Source: Salinivibrio kushneri
GTDB taxonomy: Bacteria > Pseudomonadota > Gammaproteobacteria > Enterobacterales > Vibrionaceae
Direction of reading: 5' to 3'
Length of the DNA: 64,000 nt
Assembly (NCBI RefSeq): GCF_027286325.1
Contig: NZ_CP114588.1
Coordinates: 2,567,317 to 2,631,316, forward strand
Shown here: piece by piece, positions 1-14,147 of the stretch
Numbering within the stretch: the first letter of the stretch is position 1
How the letters are laid out: every line of letters begins with the position of its first letter
Program-made: the position numbers and the translations under genes
The notes under the pieces: generated by a model
The model's input: only the letters and a program-made list of their open reading frames with translations
Database searches by the model: none
What the model was told of the DNA's origin: nothing

Positions 1-637
1 TTTTACCGACACCGGGTTCACCAATCAGCACTGGGTTATTTTTGGTGCGGCGTTGTAACACTTGCACCGTACGACGGATTTCATCATCGCGACCGATAAC
101 AGGGTCGAGCTTGCCTTGTTCTGCACGCTCAGTAAGATCGATGGTGAATTTTTCAAGGGCTTGGCGGTTCTCTTCCGCGTTTGGATCATCGACTTGCTGG
201 CCGCCACGGACTTTCTCTATCGCTTCTTCAACCTTTTGCGACGTCAAACCGTGGCTACGTAACAGCTCGCCCAACTGGCCTTTGTCTTCCACCGCAGCCA
301 AAACAAAAAGCTCTGACGAGATATATTTGTCTTTACGCTTTTGCGAGATTTTGTCGCACAGATTAAATAGCGTGCCTAGGTGGTTTGAAAGCTGTACTTC
401 GCCACCCGTACCAGTGACTTGTGGTAGGCGGTCCAATAACTCAGAAAGACTGGAACGCAACTGACTCACATCCACGTTCAGCATGGTCAATAACGGGCGG
501 ATGGCACTGCTGTCTTGGTTCAGGAGCGCGGTCATCAAGTGAACAGGCTCGATGTATTGGTGATCTCGCCCTAATGCGAGTGATTGCGCATCAGATATCG
601 CAATTTGAAATTTGCTCGTAAATCGGTCAAGGCGCAT
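1..637 (-). CDS. clpB: ATP-dependent disaggregase ClpB, N-terminal part (runs off the window)
   Basis: ClpB is the cytoplasmic Hsp100 AAA+ ring that, with DnaK, pulls proteins out of heat-induced aggregates. Only about 212 N-terminal codons lie in the window. They start [11 protein letters not shown] and hold the Clp N-domain double repeat (about residues 1-150), then the start of the first AAA+ module. The Walker A motif GEPGVGKT sits exactly at the window edge. The start is fixed by the GGGAGG Shine-Dalgarno sequence just upstream. The gene follows pgeF on the same strand after a 77-bp gap that holds a good sigma-32 promoter, so heat induction is expected in addition to read-through from rluD-pgeF. 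The truncation is only the window boundary. Confidence 0.97.
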   Translation of the reverse strand, partial: MRLDRFTSKFQIAISDAQSLALGRDHQYIEPVHLMTALLNQDSSAIRPLLTMLNVDVSQLRSSLSELLDRLPQVTGTGGEVQLSNHLGTLFNLCDKISQKRKDKYISSELFVLAAVEDKGQLGELLRSHGLTSQKVEEAIEKVRGGQQVDDPNAEENRQALEKFTIDLTERAEQGKLDPVIGRDDEIRRTVQVLQRRTKNNPVLIGEPGVGK

Positions 638-670
638 AGTTCCTCCCACTTAACACCTCTAATTGATGAA

Positions 671-700
671 TAAATGGGCACGATTGAAGCGCTTTTCAAG
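671..700 (-). promoter_or_regulatory. Sigma-32 (heat-shock) promoter of clpB
   Basis: On the minus strand the -35 element CTTGAAA (694-700) is followed after 15 bases by CCCATTTA (671-678). This fits the sigma-32 pattern CTTGAAA-N13-17-CCCATnTA and lies 34-63 bases upstream of the clpB start. Seen in sequence; the assignment rests on the known consensus. Confidence 0.85.
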
Positions 701-714
701 CACCTTTGTCGATT

Positions 715-1437
715 TTATTTCACCCGCCAGATGCAGGTTGCCATCCGGCCTGTTTGCCCATCTCGTCGATATGAATAGAACTGGTCAGCTTGTTGATAGG
801 TACAGACCCCTCCCCCATAGATCGCTGTCACACCTACCTGCCTAAGTCGTTGCGTCGCGAGCATATAAAGATCAGCCAAGTACTTGTGGTTGTCAGTAGG
901 CATAAAGGCGACCTTGGCTTCCGGTGACAAAGCGGTAAATGCCTGATACACATCTTCTCCCACCTCAAAAGCTTGGGGACCAATCGCAGGCCCCAGCCAA
1001 ACGAGGCATCGGCTTGGTTCCTCAAACATCGATAATGTTGATTCCAGCACACCATGTAATAATCCGCGCCAACCTGCGTGGGCTGCCGCGACTTGCTGAC
1101 CATCGTCACTGCAAAAAAGTACTGGCAAACAATCAGCCGTCATGATGGTACAGACTTGGCCCGTTGTTTCGGCGAAGGCCGCATCTGCCTTGGGGTGAGG
1201 GTCCTCACTTGGAAGGCACGCGACCTGCGTGCCATGTACTTGGTCCAGCCAGGTAATATCGCCTCCGACCTGCTTTGCAAGTAGCAGTCGGTTTTTTACA
1301 ACATCATCAGGTGTGTCGCCAACATGCATACCCAAGTTCCAACCCGAAAAGCGCCCATGGCTCACGCCACCAACACGCGTGGTCGTCAGCGCACGTACAT
1401 TGCTTGGGGCTGGCCAATCGGGCTGGAGGTAGCACAT
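715..1437 (-). CDS. pgeF: Multicopper-polyphenol-oxidase/LACC1-type purine nucleoside phosphorylase (YfiH family)
   Basis: YfiH/PgeF (240 aa) is a cytoplasmic metal-dependent protein of the DUF152/LACC1 family, variously described as a polyphenol oxidase, a purine nucleoside phosphorylase and a peptidoglycan-editing enzyme. The three family metal-site segments are visible: the His of VHGTQV, the Cys of TADCLPV and the His of AAHAGWRG. Length is normal for the family (about 243 aa). Its start overlaps the rluD stop (TGATG), so the two are translationally coupled. The order rluD-pgeF-clpB is the usual enterobacterial and Vibrio order. Which of the proposed activities matters here cannot be told from the sequence. 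Confidence 0.93.
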   Translation of the reverse strand: MCYLQPDWPAPSNVRALTTTRVGGVSHGRFSGWNLGMHVGDTPDDVVKNRLLLAKQVGGDITWLDQVHGTQVACLPSEDPHPKADAAFAETTGQVCTIMTADCLPVLFCSDDGQQVAAAHAGWRGLLHGVLESTLSMFEEPSRCLVWLGPAIGPQAFEVGEDVYQAFTALSPEAKVAFMPTDNHKYLADLYMLATQRLRQVGVTAIYGGGVCTYQQADQFYSYRRDGQTGRMATCIWRVK

Positions 1438-2411
1438 CAGTATTCCTCTTCTCCATATTGGCTTTGATCATCCCTTAGCAGCTCAGTCAGGGCGACCATG
1501 TCATCTGGAATCGGTGCATGCCATTCCATTTGCTCGCCAGTGACGGGATGATCTAAACGTAGCATGGCCGCATGTAGCGCCTGGCGCCGGAATTGGCGTA
1601 AGCCTTGGATGAGCTCATCATCGGCATGACGAGGTGGTTTAGCCTTGCCACCATATAGCGGATCGCCCACTAAAGGGTGGTTTAAATAAGCCATATGGAC
1701 TCGGATCTGGTGGGTCCGGCCCGTTTCCAAGCGCAAACGTAACCGCGTGTGACCACGAAAATGCTCAGCCACACGGTAGTGGGTGATCGCGGGCTTACCT
1801 AATTCATGCACCGCCATGTGGGTACGTTTCGTTGCGTGGCGGCCAATCGGCTTATCCACCAAACCACCACCGGTCATATTGCCAATCGCAATCGCTTCGT
1901 ACTCACGGGTGATTTTCCGCTTCTGTAGCGCCCGAACTAAACGTGTTTGTGCCGGGATCGTTTTGGCGACCACCATCAAGCCAGTAGTGTCTTTGTCCAA
2001 ACGATGGACTATCCCTGCTCGAGGCACATCTGCTATTGCGGGATACCGATATAACAAGCCATTGAGCAAGGTGCCGTCTGGGCAGCCCGCTCCCGGATGC
2101 ACTACAAGTCCTGCAGGTTTATTGATCACTAACAGGTCGTCATCTTCAAAAACCACGTCCAATGGAATATCTTGCGGGATCCAACGGTCATCGTCCTCGA
2201 TTTCCGCGGTGATCTCGACGTTTTCCCCTCCCATCACTTTTTGACGCGGTTTATCAATAGCCACGCCATTGAGTGACACCTGACCGGCTTGGATCCAGGT
2301 TTTGATCCGAGAGCGCGAGTAATCAGGAAACAGCTCAGCGATAGCTTGGTCGAGCCGCTGACCTAGTTGATGATCTTGGATCTGATGGGATAACTCTATC
2401 TGTTGTGCCAT
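1437..2411 (-). CDS. rluD: 23S rRNA pseudouridine(1911/1915/1917) synthase RluD
   Basis: RluD isomerises three uridines in helix 69 of 23S rRNA and is important for late 50S assembly. The protein is 324 aa. An N-terminal S4 RNA-binding domain (about residues 15-75, RLDQAIAELFPDYSRSRIK) precedes the pseudouridine synthase domain, whose catalytic Asp lies in HRLDKDTTGL and whose family signature RTHQIRVH is near residue 235. It is divergent from bamD, with 198 bp between the two, an arrangement conserved from E. coli to Vibrio. It is the first gene of the rluD-pgeF-clpB unit. Confidence 0.97.
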   Translation of the reverse strand: MAQQIELSHQIQDHQLGQRLDQAIAELFPDYSRSRIKTWIQAGQVSLNGVAIDKPRQKVMGGENVEITAEIEDDDRWIPQDIPLDVVFEDDDLLVINKPAGLVVHPGAGCPDGTLLNGLLYRYPAIADVPRAGIVHRLDKDTTGLMVVAKTIPAQTRLVRALQKRKITREYEAIAIGNMTGGGLVDKPIGRHATKRTHMAVHELGKPAITHYRVAEHFRGHTRLRLRLETGRTHQIRVHMAYLNHPLVGDPLYGGKAKPPRHADDELIQGLRQFRRQALHAAMLRLDHPVTGEQMEWHAPIPDDMVALTELLRDDQSQYGEEEY

Positions 2412-2609
2412 ATCGAACTTTTCTGTGATTTCTATGACTAAACCCTTGCGACAGTCGTTATAGTGGCGCTTGGCATATCGCCTGCAAACGCCTTTTGCTA
2501 TAGTCGCCTGTCACTGGATAAAATAGCCGGAATAATGACATTGTATCTGTTTGCCGCTGCGACCGTAATCCAGATGGCATAAAAACTTTTCAAGGAAGTG
2601 CGATAACCC

Positions 2610-3335
2610 ATGAAACGCCTAACCCTGACTGCGCTACTCGCAGCCTCTCTACTCGCCGGTTGTTCAAGCAACGACCAAGTCGTTCAAGACGATCCGCCAT
2701 CCAAACTGTATCAGGATGCTGAAGCGCAGTTAAATCAAGGGGCTTGGATAACCGCGATTGAAAAGCTTGAAGCACTGGATTCACGCTATCCTTTTGGTGC
2801 TTATTCTGATCAAGTGCAGCTGGACCTTATTTATGCATATTACAAAAATGATGACTTAGCTTTGGCCGAAGCCACGATTGATCGTTTTATGCGTATGCAC
2901 CCAGCGCACTCAGAAAGTGACTGGGTGGTTTATATGCGTGGTCTTGTCCATATGGGCCAAGATCGTAGCCTCATTCACGACATCCTACGTATGGAGCGGG
3001 ATGACAGAGACCCGCAACCAGCACGTAAAGCCTTTGCCGATTTTCGTCGCTTACTTGAGCGCTATCCCAACAGTGAGTATGCCGCAGATGCCAAAGCGCG
3101 GATGACCGCATTGAAAAACCGCCTTGCTAACTATGAGCTCGCCGCCGCTGATTACTACATCCGTCGAGAAGCTTGGGTTGCCGCGGTTAACCGTTGCCAG
3201 GCGTTGCAGCGTGACTTCCCTGATACAGAAGCAGCACGCGCATCGTTACCCTTGATGCTTAAAGCCTATGAAAAACTCGGACTCGACGAACCGGCAGAGC
3301 GAACAAGAAAACTTATCGCTAAGAATCCAGCGTAA
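2610..3335 (+). CDS. bamD: Outer membrane protein assembly factor BamD (lipoprotein)
   Basis: BamD is the essential lipoprotein of the BAM complex that folds beta-barrel proteins into the outer membrane. The 241-aa product has a lipoprotein signal peptide with lipobox LLAGC and the acylated Cys at residue 18, followed by tetratricopeptide-like repeats through the rest (for example AYYKNDDLALAEATIDRF and YPNSEYAADAKARM). Length matches the family (about 245 aa). An AAGGAAGTG ribosome site precedes the ATG. It is a single gene, with a terminator right after it, divergent from rluD. Confidence 0.97.
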   Translation: MKRLTLTALLAASLLAGCSSNDQVVQDDPPSKLYQDAEAQLNQGAWITAIEKLEALDSRYPFGAYSDQVQLDLIYAYYKNDDLALAEATIDRFMRMHPAHSESDWVVYMRGLVHMGQDRSLIHDILRMERDDRDPQPARKAFADFRRLLERYPNSEYAADAKARMTALKNRLANYELAAADYYIRREAWVAAVNRCQALQRDFPDTEAARASLPLMLKAYEKLGLDEPAERTRKLIAKNPA

Positions 3336-3357
3336 TAACGGCTAACAAGCTTGCTAA

Positions 3358-3386
3358 TAAAAACCTCCGCCAAGGAGGTTTTTTTA
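3358..3386 (+). terminator. Rho-independent terminator of bamD
   Basis: AAACCTCCGCCAAGGAGGTTT forms a short GC stem followed by a run of T. It lies about 20 bases after the bamD stop codon. Confidence 0.9.
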
Positions 3387-3555
3387 TATCTATAGATCAG
3401 CGGCGCCAAGAAAGCTTCGTCGAGTATAATTGTAATCAACGCTCAGCTTCAGCGCTGAGTGAGAACAGCCACACGCTTGTCGATGTATAACGGTTTAGAG
3501 AGTTGGAGAAGCAGCAGGTTATTGAGGCAAAACGCGCACAATGTTGGTTTAGACA

Positions 3556-3587
3556 CAAAAAAGCCCTGACCGTCAGGTCAGGGCTCT
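3556..3587 (-). terminator. Terminator of the rRNA operon
   Basis: AGCCCTGAC / GTCAGGGCT is a perfect 9-bp stem, followed on the minus strand by a T run. It stands about 150 bases beyond the 5S gene and ends the rrn transcript. The stretch 3387-3555, between this and the bamD terminator, shows no gene. Confidence 0.88.
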
Positions 3588-3632
3588 GTATTTTCTCATC
3601 AAAGTCTTACATCTATCTGCTTTGATGCTTAC

Positions 3633-3730
3633 ATTGCGAGCTATGCGTAGGGATTTTTGAAGCGAGACGCGCAGTGTATGCCAATACATGAGCATCGCAG
3701 CTATCAAAAATCGCAAGCAATAGGCGCAAT
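3633..3730. repeat. Imperfect 98-nt inverted repeat between 5S rRNA and the rrn terminator
   Basis: The outer arms ATTGCG / CGCAAT and inner arms GATTTTTGA (3652-3660) / TCAAAAATC (3704-3712) pair, with a further central hairpin TGTAT GCCA ATACA around 3680. Together they could form one long stem in the 3' trailer of the rrn transcript, possibly an RNase III-type processing signal or a dispersed repeat unit. It is not a tRNA: no CCA end or cloverleaf was found. Confidence 0.5.
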
Positions 3731-3739
3731 TTATAATCA

Positions 3740-3859
3740 AAGCCTGGCGATGTCCTACTCTCACATGGGGAGACCCCACACTACCATCGGCGCTGCTTCG
3801 TTTCACTACTGAGTTCGGCATGGAGTCAGGTGGGTCCAAAGCGCTATGGTCGCCAAGCA
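3740..3859 (-). rRNA. rrf: 5S ribosomal RNA
   Basis: The 120-nt sequence matches the gamma-proteobacterial 5S gene closely: on the minus strand it starts TGCTTGGCGACC, contains CCCATGCCGAACTCAG, and ends GCCAGGCTTT. The ends pair as expected for helix I. It is the last gene of the rrn operon, 85 bases after the 23S gene. Ends were placed by comparison with E. coli from memory and may be off by one or two bases. Confidence 0.95.
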
Positions 3860-3944
3860 AATTCGGTAATCTAGAAAGCTGTTCGTTCTCGCCACAATCA
3901 ACTGGCTTATTTCAAGTCCAACCCAAAACCTCTTGGGTGTTGTA

Positions 3945-6830
<2,886 letters not shown>

Positions 6831-7152
6831 ATACAACCCCAAAAGGTCTTTTTGCTCGATCTTTCTCTTTTATACGGCCTCTTGCTCACCGTTTGCTTGG
6901 TCACGTAACACGTTACGCTCCCAGCGACAAACGCCTCGCGCGAGATTGTCTAAAAAAGAAATCTGCGTCGCAAAACCACTGAGTGTTGAATCATCAACTA
7001 ATTAAGGTTTTGTTTTTGCCGGACTCAAAATAGAGACTTTGCTTATTACTAAGACAAAGCCCAAGCACACTTGATTGTGTGAGTGACATTACATGTCACT
7101 GATTGAGAACTTTACTGTCATTCTTTAAGAATGACTTGTCAGCTTTCCAGAT

Positions 7153-7164
7153 TGTTAAAGAGCA
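7153..7164 (-). promoter_or_regulatory. boxA antitermination site before 23S rRNA
   Basis: TGCTCTTTAACA on the minus strand is the canonical boxA bound by NusB-S10. It is the second copy in the operon, in the 16S-23S spacer, and is followed by AATCTGGAAAGC as in other Vibrionaceae spacers. Confidence 0.85.
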
Positions 7165-7222
7165 TGTCGTTTATTGCTAAATAAACCACTTTGTAACCAC
7201 ACTCGAAAGTATGTTTATAAAG

Positions 7223-7298
7223 TGGCGTCCCATAGGGGAGTCGAACCCCTGTTACCGCCGTGAAAGGGCGGTGTCCTAGGCCTCTAGACGAATGGGAC
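7223..7298 (-). tRNA. gltT: tRNA-Glu (anticodon UUC) in the 16S-23S spacer
   Basis: 76 nt including an encoded CCA. The acceptor stem GTCCCAT / ATGGGAC, the anticodon stem CCGCC / GGCGG around loop CTTTCAC (anticodon TTC) and the TTCGACTC T-loop are all present. It is the only spacer tRNA in this operon; E. coli rrnB-type operons carry the same one. Confidence 0.97.
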
Positions 7299-7379
7299 AC
7301 ACTGATATGTTTGGGAACATATCCTCTTTAATACTTCAACCTATACAATCTGTGTGAACACTCGCAAAAATAGCGTCAG

Positions 7380-8949
<1,570 letters not shown>

Positions 8950-9180
8950 AAGTTTTTTTGTTCGCTTTCCCAAAAGGAAAGACAAACGGCTCGATAAATA
9001 CTGTTTTGTTCGTCTCTTACGAGACAAACGAATTGACTGTGCTCCTGTTGGCATCCACTTTTAAAAAAGTGAAATCAAAACAGCTCAAGGCTGCACCAAC
9101 ATGAATTGGTCACTCAGTTCATCGAATAAATCTTTTTGTCTATTCTCAACGAGTGCCCACACAGATTGCATAGGTCAAAT

Positions 9181-9192
9181 TGTTAAAGAGCA
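9181..9192 (-). promoter_or_regulatory. Leader boxA of the rrn operon
   Basis: TGCTCTTTAACA on the minus strand, about 230 bases upstream of the 16S 5' end and 55 bases downstream of the predicted start of transcription. Canonical boxA for rRNA antitermination. Confidence 0.85.
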
Positions 9193-9253
9193 TGTTGACT
9201 TCGTGGTCGGCATTTCGTGACTTGCGTCTCGTTGCCCCGTCAACAGGAAGCGC

Positions 9254-9281
9254 AGTATAGAGATCTCAGTTTTTACCGCAA
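9254..9281 (-). promoter_or_regulatory. rrn P1-type promoter with GC-rich discriminator
   Basis: On the minus strand TTGCGG (9276-9281), a 16-bp spacer and TATACT (9254-9259) match the rRNA P1 layout (16-bp spacer, as in E. coli). The discriminator directly after the -10 box is GCGC, typical of ppGpp/DksA-controlled rRNA promoters. A/T tracts upstream (about 9289-9302) could serve as an UP element. Confidence 0.85.
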
Positions 9282-9490
9282 CCCCTTTTTTTAAAAAAAA
9301 TCTCACCTGAGCGAAATTCGTACAAAACAAGTTTTTTTGTCTATTTTACCCCCTATATTTTGCCGCCAGTGTTCACCTTGGCTTACATGCCCGATCGTAT
9401 CTTTCACTCTTCTCCACTCAAAATGAGGCATACATCATAAAAATTGGCTGGTAGCATGGCTCACCTGTTTCTCACTTGGGAGTCATCGAT

Positions 9491-9823
9491 ATGAAGCATT
9501 GGCTTTTTCTAGGGTTTGCTATTGTGGCAGAGGTGATTGCAACCGCATCACTCAAAAACAGTGACGGCTTTTCTAAGCTCGTTCCTTCGATATTAGTGGT
9601 GGTGGGATACAGTTTCTCTTTTTATCTACTCGCCCTCACTTTGCGCGCAATTCCCGTAGGCATCGCCTATGCCATATGGGCCGGCGCGGGCGTGACATTG
9701 ATTGCTTTAATTGGTTGGCTGGTCTTTGATCAAAAGCTGGATGCGCCGGCGGTGATCGGAATGGCATTGATTGTCTCTGGTGTGGCCGTGATGAACATAT
9801 TCTCATCCACCTCAACACACTAA
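9491..9823 (+). CDS. Small multidrug resistance (SMR) exporter, EmrE/QacE type
   Basis: A 110-aa inner-membrane protein with four transmembrane helices that works as an antiparallel dimer. It exchanges protons for hydrophobic cations such as quaternary ammonium compounds. The essential Glu14 is present (GFAIVAEVIAT), as is the IPVGIAYAIWAGAGV segment typical of the QacE/EmrE branch rather than the guanidinium-exporting Gdx/SugE branch. The ATG at 9491 is preceded by a GGGAG ribosome site; a TTG at 9476 in frame has no such site and is rejected as the start. It is convergent with groEL and otherwise alone. Confidence 0.92.
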   Translation: MKHWLFLGFAIVAEVIATASLKNSDGFSKLVPSILVVVGYSFSFYLLALTLRAIPVGIAYAIWAGAGVTLIALIGWLVFDQKLDAPAVIGMALIVSGVAVMNIFSSTSTH

Positions 9824-9853
9824 AGATTAAAAATAGATCCTGACAGCACACAA

Positions 9854-9884
9854 CGAAAAAACCCAGCCGAAGCTGGGTTTTTTC
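9854..9884. terminator. Bidirectional terminator between the SMR gene and groEL
   Basis: AAAACCCAGC CGAA GCTGGGTTTT: a perfect stem with an A run on one side and a T run on the other, placed between two convergent genes. Confidence 0.92.
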
Positions 9885-9905
9885 ATTTCAGGGAGGGAGA
9901 GGCGA

Positions 9906-11570
<1,665 letters not shown>

Positions 11571-11598
11571 TTACATTATTGATTGGAGGTGAAATGAA

Positions 11599-11889
11599 TT
11601 ATTCAACGATTGCCATGATGTCGCTTTCAGACAAGATCAGAACTTCTTGACCCTCGATTTTTTCCGTCTTGGTGCCAAAGCCTTCAGAGAAGATAACAGT
11701 GTCACCCACTTGAACGTCCAATGGCTGCACGTTGCCGTTTTCAAGAATACGGCCTTTGCCTACCGCCAGCACTTTGCCGCGGGTAGACTTTTCTGCAGCA
11801 GAACCAGTTAACACGATGCCGCCCGCTGATTTAGACTCAGCTTCTTGGCGCTCAACGATAACGCGATCATGTAGTGGACGAATGTTCAT
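11599..11889 (-). CDS. groS: Co-chaperonin GroES (Hsp10)
   Basis: 96 aa, forming the heptameric lid on GroEL. It starts [18 protein letters not shown], and the mobile loop [15 protein letters not shown] is near residues 17-32. First gene of the groESL operon, with a sigma-32 promoter about 90-120 bases upstream and an AGGAGACGACC ribosome site. Confidence 0.99.
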   Translation of the reverse strand: MNIRPLHDRVIVERQEAESKSAGGIVLTGSAAEKSTRGKVLAVGKGRILENGNVQPLDVQVGDTVIFSEGFGTKTEKIEGQEVLILSESDIMAIVE

Positions 11890-11980
11890 CGGTCGTCTCC
11901 TGAATTAGTAATGATGTTCCGTTTGATGAAGTAAGTATGCACACAGGCCGTACATGCGTCCGGTTCCTGATGTAACTCCC

Positions 11981-12012
11981 TATGTGGGGACGCCCTTTTT
12001 CTTTCCCAAGGG
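11981..12012 (-). promoter_or_regulatory. Sigma-32 promoter of groESL
   Basis: On the minus strand CCCTTGGG (12005-12012) is followed by a 14-nt spacer and TCCCCACATA (11981-11990). This fits the sigma-32 consensus (CTTGAA ... CCCCATnTA) with one or two changes in each element. It accounts for heat-shock control of the operon. Confidence 0.78.
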
Positions 12013-12107
12013 TTTTACAGCAATTTTTTTGTTTTTTTAGACTGGCAACTTTCTCCGATTGTGAGGATCCGCTAGGGTAAGCCGTCCCAACCCAGTGATA
12101 AGAGATT

Positions 12108-13457
12108 ATGAACGACAAACACGGGCTGCTGTCTGCCCCGATTAACCTCACATTACGTAAGATGACCGTGCCCATGGTATTTGGGCTATTTGCGATCATC
12201 ATGTTCAATGTGGTGGATACCTTCTTTATTTCACTGCTTGGCACGGAAGCATTAGCCGCGGTGAGCTTCACCTTCCCTATTACCTTTGCGGTTAACTCCA
12301 TCACGCTCGGATTAGGAGTCGGTATTGCTGCCTTGGTGGCAAGATTGCTTGGTCAGGGCGATCATCAAGATGCCGCGCGGGTCTCGAGTCACGGCTTGAT
12401 GTTGGCGGTCTTCATGGTGATGGCCGTCGGCTGGTTGGGGGCGGCCACCATCGACCCAGTGTTCTCCGCGTTGGGGGCAAGCGACAACTTATTGCCGTTA
12501 ATCCATGACTATATGCAAGTGTGGTACCTCACCATTCCATTACTTGTGGTACCCATGGCAGGAAACGCGGCTATCCGTGCCACGGGCGACACGAAAACGC
12601 CGGCGAAAATCATGATGGTATCCGGCCTGATTAATGGGGCGCTCGACCCCTTACTGATTTTCGGCTTGGGTCCATTTCCCGAACTGGGTGTGCAAGGGGC
12701 GGCCATCGCCAGTGCCGTCAGCTGGGCCGGCGCATTGATAGCCGCACTGAGTATTCTTATCCGCCGTGAGCGGCTGCTGATGGCACCGCAATGGACCAAG
12801 CTAGCGACTGATGTGCGTCAAATCCTTAAAATTGGCATGCCGGCTGGAATGACCAATGCCTTAAACCCAGCCGCAGGCGCCATTTTAATGATGATGCTTG
12901 CCTCACAGGGAACAGAAAGCGTTGCCGCCTATGGCGCCGCTCAACGCATTGAAGCCATTTTATTAATTGTGATGATGGCGATGACGTCATCGCTCACGCC
13001 CTTAATGTCGCAAAACTTTGGTGCGCAATACCATCAACGGGCCTTTCAAGCGCTGTTTAGCGCGATGCGCTTTGCCATCTTGTTTCAGTTTGCCTTGTAC
13101 TTGTCGCTGTGGCCTTTTATCGATCTGATTGCGGATGTATTCAGTGACGATGTGCGAGTTCAACAAGAAATTGCCCACTATTTAATGGTGGTCCCGGCCA
13201 GTTACGGCTTACAAGGCACCTTGATGTTATTGGTCGGCGGCCTGAATGCCATGAAGCGTTCGCTGCATTCGTTCGCCTGCAACCTAGTGCGTTTGTTTGT
13301 CTTCTTAGTGCCCTGTGCATGGCTGGGCGGCATGGTCAACGGTACCCATGGTCTGTTTGCGGGAATCGCCATTGCCAATCTACTGGCCGGTATTATGGCG
13401 TACCTGTATGCCGTGGTGCTGCGCCGTCAGACACTCGCGGCGTCACTGTCCGTCTGA
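12108..13457 (+). CDS. MATE family multidrug/sodium antiporter
   Basis: A 449-aa inner-membrane protein with about 12 hydrophobic helices in two repeated bundles, of the multidrug and toxic compound extrusion superfamily. The N-terminal half has MTVPMVFGLFAIIMFNVVDT and FTFPITFAVNSITLG, typical of the MATE fold. Coupling ion and substrate cannot be read from the sequence. Divergent from groESL (218 bp shared upstream region), and its 3' end overlaps the end of the convergent marR gene by 31 bp. Confidence 0.9.
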   Translation: MNDKHGLLSAPINLTLRKMTVPMVFGLFAIIMFNVVDTFFISLLGTEALAAVSFTFPITFAVNSITLGLGVGIAALVARLLGQGDHQDAARVSSHGLMLAVFMVMAVGWLGAATIDPVFSALGASDNLLPLIHDYMQVWYLTIPLLVVPMAGNAAIRATGDTKTPAKIMMVSGLINGALDPLLIFGLGPFPELGVQGAAIASAVSWAGALIAALSILIRRERLLMAPQWTKLATDVRQILKIGMPAGMTNALNPAAGAILMMMLASQGTESVAAYGAAQRIEAILLIVMMAMTSSLTPLMSQNFGAQYHQRAFQALFSAMRFAILFQFALYLSLWPFIDLIADVFSDDVRVQQEIAHYLMVVPASYGLQGTLMLLVGGLNAMKRSLHSFACNLVRLFVFLVPCAWLGGMVNGTHGLFAGIAIANLLAGIMAYLYAVVLRRQTLAASLSV

Positions 13458-13900
13458 GCCAGCTCATGAACGCGGTGCTGCAACGCATCTAACGCCTGAT
13501 AAAGCGCTTGATACTGCGCCGCACTGAGTCCCTCGAGCATGGCTTTTTCCCACTCCAGCACCTTGGGAACAATGGTCTGATAATGGGTGCGCCCTTTGTC
13601 GGTCAAATGGACTAACGCAGCGCGCTGATCACCTTGGCACGCGCGCCGCTCCACCAACTGATGCTGCTCTAAACGGGTAAGCAAGCGCGACACTTTTACT
13701 TTATCCAGCCGCGTTTCTGCGGCTAAATCTTTCGCCATCACGCCATCCCGTGCGCCCAAAGAGGCCAGCACGCGCCATTCTGGACGCGACAATCCAAACT
13801 CTGCTTCATAACGTGCCGCAAGACTATCGGCAACCAGTTCCGCCGTGTGAACCAGCTTATAAGGCAAAAAGCTATCGAGCGCTAAATGAGGAAGGGTCAT
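13427..13900 (-). CDS. MarR family transcriptional regulator
   Basis: A 157-aa winged-helix regulator: MarR fold with recognition region DLAAETRLDKVKVSRLLTRLE and wing LVERRACQGDQRAALVHLT. I chose the ATG at 13900; an in-frame TTG at 13915 would add five residues. It is divergent from the homogentisate operon. Two near-identical TTTC/GAAA palindromes lie in the shared intergenic region, one overlapping its own translation start. It is therefore probably the local regulator of hmgA-fahA-maiA and of itself. MarR-type regulators of homogentisate catabolism are known in related bacteria, but the ligand here is not shown. Confidence 0.88.
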   Translation of the reverse strand: MTLPHLALDSFLPYKLVHTAELVADSLAARYEAEFGLSRPEWRVLASLGARDGVMAKDLAAETRLDKVKVSRLLTRLEQHQLVERRACQGDQRAALVHLTDKGRTHYQTIVPKVLEWEKAMLEGLSAAQYQALYQALDALQHRVHELAQTDSDAASV

Positions 13901-13908
13901 ATCATTTA

Positions 13909-13922
13909 GTTTCAAGTGAAAT
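13909..13922. promoter_or_regulatory. Candidate MarR operator 1
   Basis: GTTTCAAGTGAAAT: an inverted repeat TTTCA / TGAAA located just before the marR start codon. It resembles the second site at 14086-14099, which supports a common binding protein. Confidence 0.55.
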
Positions 13923-14085
13923 CATGTGGAATACTTTACGAGAGGCTTCGATAAGATGCAAAGGTAGTGCTTTGTTTACACTTACGGTTTTTAAGCGGCA
14001 AAAATACTGAACACAAAAGGTAAATTATTTGTTAACAGCGCGTTGCTTTTTCTCGTCTCTGATCGCTAGTATAAACGGATATATT

Positions 14086-14099
14086 GTTTCTTTTGAAAC
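14086..14099. promoter_or_regulatory. Candidate MarR operator 2, in front of hmgA
   Basis: GTTTCTTTTGAAAC: a perfect 5-bp GTTTC / GAAAC inverted repeat, 50 bases upstream of the hmgA ATG. It shares the half-site GTTTC and the 14-bp geometry with operator 1. Confidence 0.55.
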
Positions 14100-14147
14100 T
14101 ATTTGGCCGTCCCGGTGAGCACGGCCGCCCAGCACAAGGAGCGAGTT

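Noticed and set aside
3633..3730. tRNA gene after 5S rRNA
   Set aside because: No cloverleaf, T-loop or CCA; only an inverted repeat.
11867..12304. 145-codon frame across the groES-MATE intergenic region
   Set aside because: It runs through the sigma-32 promoter and into the antisense of the MATE gene; no family features.
14103..14147. Longer N-terminus for hmgA starting at 14103
   Set aside because: The extra 15 residues lack family similarity, and the ATG at 14148 has the AAGGAGCGAG ribosome site.
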